Positions 20,101 through 29,130 of a stretch of 64,000 bases of DNA are shown here, one piece after another. Origin of the DNA: Fidelibacterota bacterium (GTDB lineage: Bacteria; Pseudomonadota; Alphaproteobacteria; Rhodospirillales; Rhodospirillaceae); assembly GCA_947475895.1 (NCBI GenBank), contig CANJMF010000001.1, positions 248,001 through 312,000 of the forward strand, written 5' to 3'. Numbering within the stretch: the stretch's first letter is position 1; every line of letters begins with the position of its first letter. The translations under genes and the position numbers were made by a program. The notes beneath the pieces were generated by a model. It saw only the letters and a list, made by a program, of their open reading frames with translations. It made no database searches and was not told the DNA's origin.

Positions 20101-20637
20101 TTAGCGCGCGAGGAATTTCTTCACAAACGCTTCGATGTCGGCATCGGCAATGCCTTTAGCTTTGAGATCCGAGCGAATCGCCGTGACGTCGACGTTGGCA
20201 TAGTTGTGCGTACTGGCGCGGTTCGTCGTGCTGTCGACGATGCGGAAATCATATTCGCGCTTCTCGCCTTTGAAGACTTCGTAGTGCAGCACTTGATCCA
20301 CTTCGTTGGTCGGCGTGAACGTGAGAATCGTCGGACGGAGTTTATAAAGTTCCGGGGGCTCGACGGACGCCGAGCCCGCGATGATGAGTTCGTCGCCCAC
20401 CTGACAGGTGCGCGCGGCGGCGCCGTTCAGGATGCAGCACCGCGAACCGGGCACGCCGTAAATGACGTAGGTGGTCAGGCGTGCGCCGGAATTCTTATTC
20501 CAGATTTCCACGAACTCGAGCGGATACAAGCCGGCCTGTTGCCCGTGCTCAGGGTCCAGCGTGATGGAGCCGTGATAATTCAGATCCGCGCCGGTGACGC
20601 GGATGCCGTGCAATTTGGCGCGAATGACTTTGATCAC
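20101..20637 (-). CDS. panD: Aspartate 1-decarboxylase (PanD) with C-terminal extension
   Basis: PanD converts L-aspartate to beta-alanine for pantothenate synthesis, using a pyruvoyl group made by self-cleavage. The core matches Pan[21 protein letters not shown] with the Gly-Ser cleavage bond, [14 protein letters not shown] (Arg, Thr and Tyr of the active site) and [18 protein letters not shown] (Asn of the NGAAA loop). The GTG at 20637, with AAGAG six bases upstream, gives 178 residues starting [11 protein letters not shown], the usual family start. A GTG at 20721 would add 28 residues. About 50 residues beyond the normal roughly 126-residue enzyme form an unassigned tail. panB and panC are not in the window. 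Confidence 0.85.
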   Translation of the reverse strand: MIKVIRAKLHGIRVTGADLNYHGSITLDPEHGQQAGLYPLEFVEIWNKNSGARLTTYVIYGVPGSRCCILNGAAARTCQVGDELIIAGSASVEPPELYKLRPTILTFTPTNEVDQVLHYEVFKGEKREYDFRIVDSTTNRASTHNYANVDVTAIRSDLKAKGIADADIEAFVKKFLAR

Positions 20638-20802
20638 GCGGGGCTCTTTTCCGGGTTCGGGTTCGCGGGCTTGCCGATAGACTTGGGCGAAACTACTGAT
20701 TTTGCTGACAAAGGGAAGCACTCAACGTCACAGGAGCCATGCGGCTTGCGGGGGACTGCCGTCCCGGCTAAATTAGAACATATAAGGAACATTTAGCCCA
20801 AA

Positions 20803-21306
20803 GTGCCACGCGGCATGGATAGCCAGCTTCATTTCGGTCAGCCCACCCAGAGGTCCCCGCAGCCGTCGCAGGTGCGGCCGCCGCCGGCCTTGGTTACGGC
20901 GGCCGTCACGCGCGGTATCTGCCGGTGGCTCGACGATATGGGGTTTTCGAGCTTGGTCGAATTCAAACTGGGCAACGGACGGCGCGCCGATGTGGTGGGG
21001 CTGAACGCCGCCGGTACAATTTTGATGGTGGAAGTCAAAAGCACACCGGAGGATTTTCGGGGCGACGCCAAGTGGCTTGAGTACGTGCCCTATTGCGACG
21101 CGTTTTCTTTCGCCGTGCCGCCCCATTTTCCTTGGCAAATTTTACCCGAAACCTGCGGCGTGGTGATTGCTGATGCTCATTCGGCAGCGGTGGTGCGCGC
21201 AGCACCCCTGCACAAACTCCACGCGTCACGGCGCAAAGCCCTGACGTTGCGGTTCGCCTTATCGGCCGGGCAGCGGTTGGCGAGTGTGGTCGATCCGCGG
21301 CTTTAG
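20803..21306 (+). CDS. mmcB: MmcB-like DNA repair protein
   Basis: This small protein resembles the Caulobacter SOS-regulated DNA repair factor MmcB. Its core has the restriction-endonuclease-like layout RRADVVGLNAAGTILMVEVKSTPEDFRGDAKW, with an acidic D...E-x-K active-site pattern typical of PD-(D/E)xK nucleases, followed by DAFSFAVPPHFP. The 167 residues begin at a GTG at 20803; the ATG at 20815 is an alternative and neither has a strong ribosome binding site. I saw no clear LexA box in the 82 bases between it and the upstream end of the divergent PanD reading. The function is inferred from resemblance. Confidence 0.8.
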   Translation: MPRGMDSQLHFGQPTQRSPQPSQVRPPPALVTAAVTRGICRWLDDMGFSSLVEFKLGNGRRADVVGLNAAGTILMVEVKSTPEDFRGDAKWLEYVPYCDAFSFAVPPHFPWQILPETCGVVIADAHSAAVVRAAPLHKLHASRRKALTLRFALSAGQRLASVVDPRL

Positions 21307-21307
21307 C

Positions 21308-21721
21308 TCAGCCGCAATACAATCCAATGATTCGGTTTTTCACATCGAGCTCGACATTGAGCCGCATGGGGCTCATTTCGCGGCTGGTCGGCGCACCCGG
21401 GCGCAGCACGCGATAAGGCGGCGTCAGCTTATCTTCCTTGAGGTACTGACCATCCACGGGCGGCTCTTGCCCACTGTACACAAAGATCATGCCGAGCGCC
21501 GGCACGAGCACGTGCCCACGGCAGTTCACCAGCATTTCCGGCAGAACCGGCTGGCGGATGGCCGGCGGCGGCGGCGGCGCCGGTGGCTCGTTCTTGAAAC
21601 CGAAAAGGTCTCTCTGAATTTGAAACTGGCGTCCGGGCGACGAGCAGCCGCTCAGCACAAGCATAATTGCAAGTGCGCCCATTCCCCACGTTTTGAAGCT
21701 GCGACCCACCATCGCCCCCAA
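21308..21721 (-). CDS. Lipoprotein with I78 inhibitor-like C-terminus
   Basis: A 137-residue predicted lipoprotein with a signal sequence and the lipobox LSGC (Cys26). A proline-rich linker (PPAPPPPPA) leads to a C-terminal domain ending RVLRPGAPTSREMSPMRLNVELD and IIGLYCG. That ending follows the pattern of peptidase-inhibitor family I78 (arginine-rich strand, RLN.E.D, terminal CG), although the first part of the domain is less typical. It lies 13 bases downstream of hldE on the same strand and may be its operon partner. An inhibitory function is inference. Confidence 0.65.
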   Translation of the reverse strand: MGAMVGRSFKTWGMGALAIMLVLSGCSSPGRQFQIQRDLFGFKNEPPAPPPPPAIRQPVLPEMLVNCRGHVLVPALGMIFVYSGQEPPVDGQYLKEDKLTPPYRVLRPGAPTSREMSPMRLNVELDVKNRIIGLYCG

Positions 21722-21734
21722 TTGTTATCTCGCT

Positions 21735-23234
21735 TTAGCGTGCGGTCTTCATAGCCGCAACCGTTGCCGTCGTCGAATACGACGGTACGACATCGGCCAG
21801 AACCACGCGACCACCATACCCCTCGACAAAGTCTCCACCGACTACATTTTCACGCTTGTAGTCGGCCCCCTTCACTAGCACATCGGGCCGCAAGGCCTCG
21901 ATCAGCGCCTGCGGCGTATCTTCGCCGAAGACGACGACAAGATCGACATCGGCGAGCGAGGCCATCACGGCGGCGCGCGCGGCTTCGCTTTGAATGGGCC
22001 GAGCTTCACCCTTGAGCCGGCGCACCGACGCGTCGCTATTCAAACCCACGACAAGGCGATCACAAGCCAATCGCGCCTGGCGCAACAGCGAAATGTGCCC
22101 TGGGTGGAGCAGGTCGAAACAGCCGTTCGTAAAGCCGATTTTTAAATCTTGGGTGCGCCAACTTGCAATCTTGGCGACGGCGGATTCGCGGTTAGCGACT
22201 TTCTGTTCGGCATGGGAAAGACCCGAACGTAAGAGCGACGCTCCAATATCTTGAGCTGTAACGACGGCCGTTCCCCGGCGACCGACAACGATGCCTGCGG
22301 CAACATTGGCCAACCGCGTCGCCGTCGGTAACGACGCACCGGCCGCGAGCGCCAAGGCCAAGGTGGCGACAACTGTGTCGCCCGCACCGGTTACATCGGC
22401 CACGTCGCGCGCCTCGGCCGCAAAGTCGTAAACCGCGCCATTGCCGGCCACGAGCGTCATGCCGCGCTTAGAACGAGTCACCAAAATACCATCGACCGAT
22501 GTGCGTTCGCAGATGGACCGTGCGGCGGCGATCACACTTTCATCATCGTCGAGCGGCATATCCGTGGCGTCGGCGAGCTCATTGCGGTTAGGCGTAATGA
22601 GATTGGCGCCCGCATAGCGGCTGTAATCGGACCCTTTCGGGTCAACAATGACCGGCTTATTGGCTTTGCGAGCCGCCGCGATGACAGCGGCTGCAATATC
22701 ACCCATGAGCACGCCTTTCGCGTAATCGGACAGAATAACTGCATCGACTTCGGCGACCTGCGCGACGGCGTTTTGTTTAAGATCGGCGGCGTCTTTGGGC
22801 GATAGCGCCACGGTGGTTTCGCGGTCGGCGCGTAAAAGATTGTGTCCGTTATCGTCGCTGATAAACCGCGTTTTTACGGTGGTCTCGCGCTCCGGCGAAA
22901 CCCGCACATACGGCTCTACCTGTGACAGCTTCGCGAAGTGCTGCGTGATTTCCGTGCCTGCGCGGTCATCGCCGATGACCGAGACGAAGGCGCATCCGCC
23001 GCCCAGTGCGACGATGTTGCGGACAACGTTTCCGGCACCACCCAGTTCGGAGGCTTCGCGCGTGATGCGCAAAATCGGCACGCTGGCCTCGGGGGAAATT
23101 CGCTTCGTTTCGCCGTAAATAAAGCGATCGAGCATGACGTCGCCCACGCACAGAACGCGCCGACCCGCAAAGCCGTTGAGCACCGAAGTCAGTGTGGTCA
23201 GGTCGTCGGCCGCAGGATGAGTGACGAGAGCCAT
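21735..23234 (-). CDS. hldE: Bifunctional D-beta-D-heptose 7-phosphate kinase / heptose 1-phosphate adenylyltransferase
   Basis: HldE carries out the kinase and nucleotidyltransferase steps towards ADP-heptose for the LPS inner core. The PfkB-type kinase domain (about 1-325) has GGAGNVVRNIVALG and the DVTGAGD catalytic motif (280-286). The adenylyltransferase domain has TNGCFDLLHPGH (369-380). The ATG at 23234, 16 bases after the upstream UXS gene stop, gives 499 residues. An upstream in-frame extension to 23300 would run into that gene. It is grouped with a sugar-nucleotide gene, consistent with surface polysaccharide synthesis. Confidence 0.95.
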   Translation of the reverse strand: MALVTHPAADDLTTLTSVLNGFAGRRVLCVGDVMLDRFIYGETKRISPEASVPILRITREASELGGAGNVVRNIVALGGGCAFVSVIGDDRAGTEITQHFAKLSQVEPYVRVSPERETTVKTRFISDDNGHNLLRADRETTVALSPKDAADLKQNAVAQVAEVDAVILSDYAKGVLMGDIAAAVIAAARKANKPVIVDPKGSDYSRYAGANLITPNRNELADATDMPLDDDESVIAAARSICERTSVDGILVTRSKRGMTLVAGNGAVYDFAAEARDVADVTGAGDTVVATLALALAAGASLPTATRLANVAAGIVVGRRGTAVVTAQDIGASLLRSGLSHAEQKVANRESAVAKIASWRTQDLKIGFTNGCFDLLHPGHISLLRQARLACDRLVVGLNSDASVRRLKGEARPIQSEAARAAVMASLADVDLVVVFGEDTPQALIEALRPDVLVKGADYKRENVVGGDFVEGYGGRVVLADVVPSYSTTATVAAMKTAR

Positions 23235-23250
23235 GGCCCGATTATATAAG

Positions 23251-24186
23251 CTAGGCCAGCAATTGCCGGAAGAAGTGGACCGTGCGGTCCAGGCCTTCAT
23301 CCAAAGGAATCTTAGGCTCCCACTTGAGGTTGTTGCGGGCCACGGAAATGTCCGGCTTGCGCTGCTTCGGATCGTCTTGGGGCAGCGGGCGATAGACGAG
23401 TTTGGACGACGACTTGGCGATCTTGAGGATCTTTTCCGCGAGCTCGATCATGGTGCTTTCAACCGGGTTTCCCAGATTGACCGGGCCGGTGACATCATCG
23501 CCGGTGTTCATCAAGCTGACGAGGCCGCGCACGAGATCGTCGACATAGCAGAACGAACGGGTCTGATCGCCCTTGCCGTAAATCGTGATGTCCTCGCCCT
23601 TGAGGGCCTGAACGGCGAAGTTCGATACTACGCGGCCGTCGTTCGGCAACATGCGGGGGCCGTAGGTATTGAAGATGCGCGCGACTTTGATGCGTAGCTT
23701 GTGCTGGCGGTAATAGTCGAAAAACAGGGTTTCCGCGCAGCGCTTGCCTTCATCGTAACAAGCGCGCGGACCAATGGGATTCACGTTCCCCCAATAGCTT
23801 TCCACTTGGGGATGCACGGCCGGATCACCGTAAACTTCGCTGGTGGAGGCCTGCAGGATCTTAGCTTTGGTGCGCTTGGCGAGACCCAGCATGTTGATGG
23901 CGCCATGCACGCTGGTCTTCGTGGTTTGAACGGGATCGAATTGGTAGTGCACGGGCGATGCCGGGCAGGCCAGATTGTAAATCTGATCGGTTTCGACATA
24001 GAGCGGGAAAGTGACGTCGTGGCGAATCAGCTCGAAGGCCGTGTTGGTCAGCATGCCGACGATGTTTTGCCGCCGCCCGGTGAAGAAGTTATCGACACAC
24101 AGGACCTCGTGACCGTCCGCCAGCAGCCGTTCACATATGTGCGAGCCGATAAATCCGGCGCCGCCGGTGACGATGATACGTGCCAT
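23251..24186 (-). CDS. UDP-glucuronate decarboxylase (UXS-type SDR)
   Basis: This extended short-chain dehydrogenase of 311 residues converts UDP-glucuronate to UDP-xylose in its closest relatives. It has the NAD-binding TGGAGFIGS (7-15), the UXS-specific [24 protein letters not shown] and the catalytic YxxxK in CYDEGKR, then [12 protein letters not shown]. The match to UXS rather than generic UDP-glucose epimerases rests on the [10 protein letters not shown] and [14 protein letters not shown] segments. It heads the reverse unit with hldE and the I78-like lipoprotein. UDP-xylose would feed LPS or exopolysaccharide. Confidence 0.88.
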   Translation of the reverse strand: MARIIVTGGAGFIGSHICERLLADGHEVLCVDNFFTGRRQNIVGMLTNTAFELIRHDVTFPLYVETDQIYNLACPASPVHYQFDPVQTTKTSVHGAINMLGLAKRTKAKILQASTSEVYGDPAVHPQVESYWGNVNPIGPRACYDEGKRCAETLFFDYYRQHKLRIKVARIFNTYGPRMLPNDGRVVSNFAVQALKGEDITIYGKGDQTRSFCYVDDLVRGLVSLMNTGDDVTGPVNLGNPVESTMIELAEKILKIAKSSSKLVYRPLPQDDPKQRKPDISVARNNLKWEPKIPLDEGLDRTVHFFRQLLA

Positions 24187-24423
24187 GGGTCCCTAGAACC
24201 TTTTCGCCGAACCATGGACGGGAACGCCCATGGAGGCCGTCAATCGGTACGGCCGAAATTGAGGTCACTAAAGCTAATCGTTAATCTTTTCCAAATGGTT
24301 ACTAGGCAGACTTCGCCGTCAGAGTTTACTGGTGCGTCTGGACGTCGGACGTTACAAGATAAACAGTGAGCCCGCCGGAGCTAATGAGCCTCGGCGCGCA
24401 GTAGTTGTGCGTGTACGGACAAA

Positions 24424-25597
24424 ATGAACCAAGGCGGGAAAGGTTATCAGGAGACGCTGCTGGTCGATACGCTCGACCGTATGCGGCGCAATCCGGAAGG
24501 CCGCAAGGTCGCCCACCTGCATTTGTCGCAGCTGCTGTCGCCAAACCGGACGCCGGTCCGCATCAAAATCGTCACCCGCATGTTCCGTGCGCTGGAAAGC
24601 GGACGGCAGGTTCAGCTTTTCAGCATGAGCAACGATGACCTTGTGATCATCGTCAATGGCGGCGCGCAGCGCGACGTCAACAATATCGTTCTTCGCATCC
24701 GTAAATTGTTCGATGACGATCCCCTGACCCTGAACGACGAGAACGGCAAAGATCAGTTCTCGACGTGGTTCGATCTGGCGTTGGACGCACCCATGGCGAT
24801 CCAGAATGCGCAGCAATTGCGCACAGACGCCCAAACCGAAAGTCGGAAACGCCGCGTTGCCGCCGCTGACGCCGCAGCTTCTCGACGACGCGCAGAAGAA
24901 ACTGGCGTTCGCGAATGTCGCGCCGTTTGTGCGCGACCAAGTTGCTTTGCGCGTGAACCCGGTCACGAAAGAGGCCGCGATCGAATTCTATGAATTTTTT
25001 CTGTCGATCATGGATTTGCAGCGCACGATCGCGCCGAACGTGAATTTATTGGCGGATCGCTACCTGTTCCAAGATTTAAGCCGCACGATGGACCAGCGCA
25101 TGCTGGAGACCGTGCTACGCGCGCCGAATGTGCGCGGCACACCGGCGATCAGCTTGAACCTGAACCTTGAAACCATCATGACGCCGGCTTTTGGTTCGTT
25201 CATTCAGCAGGTTGAAAAGGGCCAGAAGGTCATCGTCGAAATTCAGGCCGTCGATCTTTTGACGAACATCAATATGTATATCGATGTGCGCGGCGCATTG
25301 AACGCGCTGGGTCACGCCATTCTGGTGGACGGCCTCAGCATCACGATGCTGCAAATGCTCGACGTTGTAACGATGAAGCCGGATTACGCGAAGATTGTGT
25401 GGACGCCTGAGCTGCTCGACATGATGGATCAGACCAGTAATCAAAGTGCTGCCTATATGGTAAATGAGATCGGTGCCGAGAAAGTGATTCTCTCGCGCTG
25501 CGATTCGGCCGCGGCCCTGTCGTGGGGCTTAAAATCGGGCATCAACGTGTTCCAAGGGCACTTCCTCGACTCTTTCAGTAAGGGACGGAGGCGCTAA
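24424..25597 (+). pseudogene. Degenerate GGDEF/EAL-like protein, first tandem copy, split by an apparent frameshift
   Basis: Two overlapping frames together cover one paralogue of the next gene. Bases 24424-24850 encode the N-terminal half (VAHLHLSQLL, NDDLVIIVNGG, STWFDLALD). Bases from about 24850 to 25597, in the +1 frame, encode the C-terminal half (LPPLTPQLLDDAQ, IVEIQAVDLL, VILSRCDSAAALSWGLKSG). The frame change falls within about 24806-24880. The total of 1174 bases is one more than 391 codons, so one extra base would explain it. Options are a true frameshift mutation, an assembly error or a translational frameshift. Like copy two, it resembles GGDEF/EAL proteins without their catalytic residues. 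Confidence 0.7.
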
Positions 25598-25599
25598 TC

Positions 25600-26856
25600 A
25601 TGTCACAAGCACCCGTCGCACAAGCCGCCGCCGCCCATCCGTTGGGCGAGAGTCATGAGGCGCGTTTTCTGGAAGACTTGAAGTCGTTCGATGAAAACGC
25701 GCGCAACAAAGGCGTCATTCGTCTTCATCTGTCGCGCCTGGAGCCCGAAAATCGCGACCGACAGAATTTGCGCAACGCCGAAACGGCATTCGACGAATTG
25801 ACGCGCACGCGCTCGGCGTTCCTTTATCGCCTGCGCAACGCGGATTTGATGATCGTTTTTGAACGCGACGAAACCGATGCGGCCGAGCGGGCCGTGCTGA
25901 AGCTCTTGAAACTGTGGGAGCGCGATCCGCTCATGCAGAAATTCAAGAATGACGCGCGGAAGAATCGTTTGTCGAGCTGGTTCGATATGACGAAGGACTA
26001 CGACAAGCTGCTCGCCTTCGCGATGCGCCAATCGTCGTCGAATGAGAAATCGGTCCGCCGAACCTTGCCTGAGCTCATCGCCGAGCGCGAACTCATGCGC
26101 TCGAACCCCGAGCGCGGGACGCCGTTGGCGCCCCTTGAACTCGGTAAGGCCGAAGAAGCGCTCGCCCGCGTTGATCTTTCGAGTTTCACGCGCCGCCAGC
26201 CGGTATGCGCCTTCGTCGATGAAGGAAAACCCGAAATCATATTCACCGAGGTGTTCGTTTCGATTGCGGATTTGCGCGAAACGTTGATGCCGCGCACCAA
26301 CCTCACTATCAATCCGTGGCTGTTTCAGCGTTTTACGCAAACGCTGGATCGGCGCGTTATGGCGCAGATCGCGCGGCGCGAGGATCGTTCGTTGTTGCGC
26401 GACGGCTTCAGTATCAACGTCAACGTATCGACTGTTTTGTCCGACGAATTTCTGGCGTTCGATGACGACTTCGCGCACTCTACTCAAGACGTTGTGCTCG
26501 AAATGCGGCTCGAGGACATGTTCGCCGATCCCGGCAGCTTCGCGTTCGCGCGCGATTTCGTGACCGAGCGCGGCTACAGAATCTGCGTCGACGGCCTCAC
26601 GCTTAATACCTTTCCCTATGCCGACCCGATCCGCCTGGGTGTGGCATATACAAAGCTGAACTGGACACCCGATCTCGGCGCTTACACCGGCACCCAGCAA
26701 GGCCAGGAACTGAAAGAATTAATTCGCGAACGCAAGAAAGGCCGCACCATCTTGGCCCGATGCGATTCCGAAGCCGCCGTGAAGGTGGGACAGCAACTGG
26801 GCATCACGCGGTTTCAAGGCCGTTACATCGATACCCTCGTGCGCGCCGGCCGCTAG
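25600..26856 (+). CDS. Degenerate GGDEF/EAL-like protein, second tandem copy
   Basis: A 418-residue protein with no signal peptide or membrane segment. The N-terminal third (RLHLSRLEPENR, LRNADLMIVFERDE) has the strand pattern of a GGDEF-like fold without the GGDEF signature. The C-terminal half follows EAL-domain topology (VVLEMRLEDM, ERGYRICVDGLTL, TKLNWTPDL, ILARCDSEAAVKVGQQLG, RFQGRYIDT), but the EAL and DDFGTG metal-binding residues are absent. It is probably a non-catalytic receptor or scaffold; that is inference. GGAGGCG before its ATG lies in the last codons of the first copy, so the pair is translationally coupled. Confidence 0.65.
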   Translation: MSQAPVAQAAAAHPLGESHEARFLEDLKSFDENARNKGVIRLHLSRLEPENRDRQNLRNAETAFDELTRTRSAFLYRLRNADLMIVFERDETDAAERAVLKLLKLWERDPLMQKFKNDARKNRLSSWFDMTKDYDKLLAFAMRQSSSNEKSVRRTLPELIAERELMRSNPERGTPLAPLELGKAEEALARVDLSSFTRRQPVCAFVDEGKPEIIFTEVFVSIADLRETLMPRTNLTINPWLFQRFTQTLDRRVMAQIARREDRSLLRDGFSINVNVSTVLSDEFLAFDDDFAHSTQDVVLEMRLEDMFADPGSFAFARDFVTERGYRICVDGLTLNTFPYADPIRLGVAYTKLNWTPDLGAYTGTQQGQELKELIRERKKGRTILARCDSEAAVKVGQQLGITRFQGRYIDTLVRAGR

Positions 26857-26941
26857 GCCTTATTGCTCACCCAGTCCCTGCGGCTTAATGTCGCCGTAAT
26901 TCCACACGAAGCTCCCCGCGGACTCATTTCGGAGAATGCGC

Positions 26942-27658
26942 ATGACCACTATCATTTCACGTCGCGGTGCGATCGGCTTAGCAGCAGCCGCCACGCTTGG
27001 TGCCACACGCGCGGCCCGCGCCGACGACACCATTGATGCGCGTCATGCTATGGAAGAAGCCGCGATCACCGTCGATCGCGTGCGCGAAGAAATGAAATCC
27101 GGGAGTGCGCTTGATGATCTTTTGAAGCGCGCCAAGGGCGTTTTGATCATTCCGTCGTACTACAAGGCGAGCTTCATCATCGGTGGCTCTTATGGCGACG
27201 GCGTGCTGCTTGCACGGTTGCCGGAGGGCGGCTTTAGCGACCCTGCTTTTTACCGCATGTCGGCGGCCTCGTTAGGTTTGCAGATCGGTGGGCAATCGGC
27301 CGCCGTAATCTTTGTGATCCTCACAGAGAAGGGGCTGAGTTCCGTCCTGAAGGACGAATTCAAAATCGGCGCCAACATCGGCATGTCGATCCTGACGGTG
27401 GGTGTGGGCGCGGAAGCCGCGACCACGACGCATGCCGGAGAGGATATTGTCGCCTACTGGAAAAGCGCGGGCCTTTATGCCGGCGGCAGTTTCGAAGGCG
27501 CGCTTATCAAACCACGCAAAGATTGGAACGCCGCCGTTTACGGTGTGGGCAATGACAATCCCGACGCAATCATTCAGCGCGACAAATTGCGCGCGTCGAC
27601 CAATGTGAAAGATGCGCTCAGCAAGAGTATCTATCCCGCGGAGCCAAAGCTCAATTAA
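26942..27658 (+). CDS. SYLF (Ysc84-like) domain protein with Tat-type signal
   Basis: SYLF domains bind phosphoinositides or other lipids in eukaryotes; bacterial members are periplasmic or secreted and poorly studied. The N-terminus ISRRGAIGLAAAATLG looks like a twin-arginine signal. The domain follows (AKGVLIIPSYYKASFIIGGSYGDGVLL and FKIGANIGMSILTVGVGAEA). I prefer the ATG at 26942, with GGAG seven bases upstream, over the ATG at 26936, which is too close to it; this gives 238 residues. It converges end to end with the LpoA-like gene, their stop codons being adjacent. Confidence 0.8.
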   Translation: MTTIISRRGAIGLAAAATLGATRAARADDTIDARHAMEEAAITVDRVREEMKSGSALDDLLKRAKGVLIIPSYYKASFIIGGSYGDGVLLARLPEGGFSDPAFYRMSAASLGLQIGGQSAAVIFVILTEKGLSSVLKDEFKIGANIGMSILTVGVGAEAATTTHAGEDIVAYWKSAGLYAGGSFEGALIKPRKDWNAAVYGVGNDNPDAIIQRDKLRASTNVKDALSKSIYPAEPKLN

Positions 27659-29080
27659 TCAGTACTGACTTGCGTCGAAGGTTGTGGGGGCCGGTGCGGC
27701 CACCGTCACGCCGTCGCGCGTGACCTGCATCATGGCAAAACCGCGCTGAGATAATCCGTCCCGCGTGAAGCGGAAAATACCGTCGACGCCCGCAAAGCCC
27801 GATGCGGATGTCAGCGCCTCGGCGGAGAAAGTATTCGCCTCTTCTGAGCGCGCAAGGATGGCGGCCAACGCGACGGCATCATAGCCGTGGCTTGCGATGG
27901 TGGGGGCCGCGCGGCCGTAAGTTTCCCGGTAGCGCGCGAAGAACTGCTTGTTGGAGTCCGGCGGCGGCGCGGGATAAACGCCCCCAATCATGACCGGCTC
28001 ACGGCCCAGGCCGGGCGCGTCCCACAGCAGCGTACCAAGCAATTGCACGCGACCGGAATCAACATCGAAGAACGGCAGTAAGGTTGCGGCCTGCGTTAGA
28101 CGCGAGCCTTGTTCGGGAATAAGGATCGTATCGAAATCCACATCACCCGTAGTCTCGAGGCGCTCAAGGCGCTTCAACGCGGCCACCGAAATCTCGTCGT
28201 CTTTGCCGGCGAGTTCGGCTTTTTGTTGCTCCAGAAGTTTCTTGCGCTGTTCGTAGGTCGCTAGACCGCGCACGACATCGTTGAGATTGCCACCGTCAGG
28301 TTCATAGAACGCGATTTGCGCGAGCTTGCCGCCGCGCGCCGGTACAAACCGTTTCAAAGCTTCGACAACCGCCTGACCGTAAGCGGTGTTGGGCGCCAAT
28401 ACGGCAAAACGGCTGAGGCCTTGCGTGCGGGCGTATCCGACAATTTGCCGGACTTGCTCCTGCACCAGAAAGCCCAACACAAAGACATGGGGCCCGGCGA
28501 TGGTGGGGTCGGTGGAGAATGTGATGATATTGACGCCGGCCGCCGCAGCGCGCGGCGCGGCAGCTTTTGCTTCCGCCGAGAAGAGCGGCCCGAGGAGAAG
28601 CTGTGTGCCATGGCTGATCGCCAGCGCCGTGGCCGCTTCGGCGCCGTCGGGCGTGCCGTGCGTGTCGTAGACTTGAAGGACAAAGCGTTCGTCGGCGATA
28701 TCGAATAGCGCCATCTGCGCGGCATTCAGCAAGGCTTGGCCCGTGGCCGCGGATGGGCCGGTGAGCGGAACCAGAAGCCCAACGCGCACGAGGCCAAGCG
28801 GATCGCCCGCCGGGCGGACTGTAATTGGCGCTTGTCCCGGGGCGGTGGGCGCTATGCCGGGAATCAGCTGATTAGGTGCAAGACGCGGGCGGCCGGGCTG
28901 AGCCGCTTCCAGCGTCGAGGTCGGGCCCTGACCAGATGCAGCGACAGGAGGGCGTTGGGCGTTGGGCGCGGAGGATGCTACATCTCGCGGCGAAGATCCG
29001 CAGGCGGCCAGCAACACGCAAAAGGCCGCCGCAAGAACTGTACGGCCGCATGGCAAAAAACGCGAAACAACGAAGCGCAC
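27659..29080 (-). CDS. LpoA-like penicillin-binding protein activator (periplasmic-binding-protein fold lipoprotein)
   Basis: This 473-residue predicted lipoprotein has the lipobox LLAAC (Cys27), a proline- and alanine-rich linker and a type 1 periplasmic-binding domain (VGLLVPLTGPSAATGQALLNAAQMAL onwards). In gammaproteobacteria LpoA activates PBP1A from the outer membrane and its gene sits divergent from rsmI with yraN beyond, exactly as here. The synteny supports LpoA-like over an amino-acid ABC transporter binding protein, since no permease or ATPase gene is nearby. Activation of a PBP is inference. Confidence 0.8.
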   Translation of the reverse strand: MRFVVSRFLPCGRTVLAAAFCVLLAACGSSPRDVASSAPNAQRPPVAASGQGPTSTLEAAQPGRPRLAPNQLIPGIAPTAPGQAPITVRPAGDPLGLVRVGLLVPLTGPSAATGQALLNAAQMALFDIADERFVLQVYDTHGTPDGAEAATALAISHGTQLLLGPLFSAEAKAAAPRAAAAGVNIITFSTDPTIAGPHVFVLGFLVQEQVRQIVGYARTQGLSRFAVLAPNTAYGQAVVEALKRFVPARGGKLAQIAFYEPDGGNLNDVVRGLATYEQRKKLLEQQKAELAGKDDEISVAALKRLERLETTGDVDFDTILIPEQGSRLTQAATLLPFFDVDSGRVQLLGTLLWDAPGLGREPVMIGGVYPAPPPDSNKQFFARYRETYGRAAPTIASHGYDAVALAAILARSEEANTFSAEALTSASGFAGVDGIFRFTRDGLSQRGFAMMQVTRDGVTVAAPAPTTFDASQY

Positions 29081-29130
29081 CTGCGCCCTCCGGCAAAGAT
29101 CAAAAGTCGGGGCAACCTAACGTCGGCACC

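Noticed and set aside
24806-25597. Treating the second frame as an independent gene starting at the ATG at 24806
   Set aside because: No ribosome binding site; its first codons are not family-like and the frame upstream supplies the missing half of the same paralogue.
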